From Rhodoferax sp. (GTDB lineage: Bacteria > Pseudomonadota > Gammaproteobacteria > Burkholderiales > Burkholderiaceae_C), in NCBI GenBank assembly GCA_028292305.1, contig JAQGMQ010000085.1, positions 1 through 6,088 on the forward strand: DNA of 6,088 bases. The letters are read 5' to 3'. The notes under the pieces are model-generated. The model saw only the letters and a list, made by a program, of their open reading frames with translations. It did no database searches and had not been told where the DNA came from. This document shows positions 4,956 to 6,088 of this stretch, piece after piece; positions within the stretch are counted from its first letter, which is position 1; each line of letters opens with the position of its first letter. The position numbers and the translations under genes were made by a program.

Positions 4956-6088
4956 ATGTCTGCTTGGGTCCTGCCGGATCACATTGCCGATGTACTGCCT
5001 TCCGAGGCACGGCACATCGAAGAACTGCGTCGTGAACTGCTCGACACCGCCCGTGGTTATGGCTATGAACTGGTCATGCCGCCGTTGCTGGAGCATCTTG
5101 AATCCCTGCTCACCGGCACGGGCGAGGCGCTTGATCTGCAAACCTTCAAACTGGTCGACCAGCTCTCGGGCCGCATGATGGGCCTCAGGGCCGACACCAC
5201 GCCCCAGGTTGCGCGCATCGACGCCCACTTGCTGAACCGCCAGGGCGTGGCGCGGCTGTGTTACTGCGGCCCGGTGCTGCACACGCGCCCCGACCGTCCG
5301 CACGCGACCCGCGAGCCTCTGCAGTTCGGCTGCGAAATTTATGGCCATGCCGGCATGGAAGCCGACCTCGAGATATTGCACCTGGCGCTGGATTGCCTGC
5401 GCGCGGCCGACGTACGTGCGCTCACGGTGGACATGGGCGACGCCCGGATCGTGCGCGCCCTGCTGGCCGATGTCGCGCTTGCGCCAGCGCGGCTGGGCAT
5501 GCTGCACGCCGCGCTGGCCGCCAAGGACGCAAGTGAGCTGGCCGGGTTGACGCGCGACTTTCCGAAGTCCGCGCGCGAAGGCCTGCTCGCGCTGATCGAG
5601 TTGTACGGCGATGCCGACGTGCTGGTCGAGGCCGAACGTGTGTTGCCGGACAAGCCGGCAATCCATGAAGCCCTGGCGCAGTTGAAGCGGCTGGCCGCCG
5701 AAGTCATCGGCGAACGCGTGACCTTCGACCTGGCCGATCTGCGTGGCTATGCCTACTACAGCGGCGCCCGCTTCGCCATCTACGCCAAGGGCGCCAGCGA
5801 CGCCCTGGTGCGTGGTGGGCGTTATGACGAAGTCGGTGCCGTGTTCGGCCGCAACCGGCCTGCCGTGGGCTTCAGCCTGGTCGACATCAAGCAGGTGGTG
5901 GCCGTGGTGGGGCCACGTGCGCTGCGCGCCGCGATCCGGGCGCCGTGGGGTGATGCCGCCGACCTGCGCTCGGCGATCGCCGAATTGCGGCGTCAGGGTG
6001 AAACCGTCGTCTGCGTCCTGCCAGGCCACGAGAGCGAAAGCGATGAGTTCCATTGCGACCGCGTGCTGCAACAGGCGGCGGGACAATG
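4956..6088 (+). CDS. hisZ: ATP phosphoribosyltransferase regulatory subunit HisZ, 3' end cut off
   Basis: HisZ is a catalytically inactive paralogue of histidyl-tRNA synthetase. With the short form of HisG it makes the active ATP phosphoribosyltransferase that starts histidine synthesis and responds to histidine. The frame is open from ATG 4956 to the window end (377 complete codons); the family is usually about 380-390 residues, so only a few are missing. Class II synthetase-like elements are visible: YELVMPPLLEHLESL (37-51), RADTTPQVARIDAHLLNR (78-95), a motif-2-like YCGPVLHTRPDRPHATREP (103-121) and a motif-3-like VRGGRYDEVGAVFGRNRPAVGFSL (295-318). DLRGYAYYSG (270-279) stands where true synthetases have the histidine-binding RGLDYYTG-type motif. 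The C-terminal anticodon-binding domain of HisRS is absent. No good Shine-Dalgarno precedes the ATG. Expected next gene: purA. Confidence 0.95.
   Translation, partial: MSAWVLPDHIADVLPSEARHIEELRRELLDTARGYGYELVMPPLLEHLESLLTGTGEALDLQTFKLVDQLSGRMMGLRADTTPQVARIDAHLLNRQGVARLCYCGPVLHTRPDRPHATREPLQFGCEIYGHAGMEADLEILHLALDCLRAADVRALTVDMGDARIVRALLADVALAPARLGMLHAALAAKDASELAGLTRDFPKSAREGLLALIELYGDADVLVEAERVLPDKPAIHEALAQLKRLAAEVIGERVTFDLADLRGYAYYSGARFAIYAKGASDALVRGGRYDEVGAVFGRNRPAVGFSLVDIKQVVAVVGPRALRAAIRAPWGDAADLRSAIAELRRQGETVVCVLPGHESESDEFHCDRVLQQAAGQ

Noticed and set aside
4935..6086. 383-codon open frame on the minus strand across hisZ
   Set aside because: The + strand frame from 4956 gives a clear HisZ with class II synthetase-like motifs; the minus frame is its shadow.
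1..6088. Hidden defence, phage, CRISPR or mobile system
   Set aside because: Almost all of the window is conserved housekeeping genes in their usual order with uniform composition, and no such motifs were seen on either strand.

Overview
This window is a housekeeping gene cluster from a GC-rich betaproteobacterium. It is most likely a member of Burkholderiales, and probably Comamonadaceae. This rests on the gene order der - hfq - hflX - hflK - hflC - DUF2065 (yjeT) - hisZ, on strong GC bias at third codon positions, and on the close resemblance of the Hfq and HisZ proteins to what I remember of Comamonadaceae sequences. No search was run. All genes are on the + strand. The enterobacterial equivalent is hfq-hflX-hflK-hflC-yjeT-purA. 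Here hisZ follows the DUF2065 gene, as is usual in Betaproteobacteria, where purA would be expected next, beyond the window.

Layout: 2-496 is the 3' end of der, encoding a ribosome-assembly GTPase. 497-611 is a 115-nt leader with two small hairpins. 612-863 is hfq, followed by a clear hairpin plus T-run (892-921) that is probably an intrinsic terminator or attenuator. 963-2165 is hflX. Its stop codon overlaps the first possible hflK start as ATGA. 2162-3610 is hflK. Its stop codon lies inside the ribosome binding site of hflC (3620-4534), and the DUF2065 gene (4537-4725) follows two bases later. 4726-4955 is a noncoding gap with a GC-rich palindromic repeat, a longer-range inverted repeat and a probable hisZ promoter. 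4956 to the end is hisZ, open to the last base and probably only a few codons short of its stop.

Working together: Hfq is the sRNA chaperone. HflX is a ribosome-splitting stress GTPase. HflK and HflC form the membrane stomatin-like complex that surrounds and modulates the FtsH protease. The DUF2065 protein is a tiny membrane protein of unknown function attached to that operon. HisZ is the regulatory subunit needed by the short form of HisG for the first step of histidine synthesis. The tight hflX-hflK-hflC-DUF2065 spacing suggests one transcription unit, while hisZ appears to have its own promoter.

I found no mobile element, CRISPR, tRNA, rRNA or defence system, and no convincing undescribed system. 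The points worth a second look are small: several noncanonical start codons, an uncertain hflK start with a possible internal promoter, structured leaders, the intergenic palindrome, and a His in place of an Arg on the Hfq rim.
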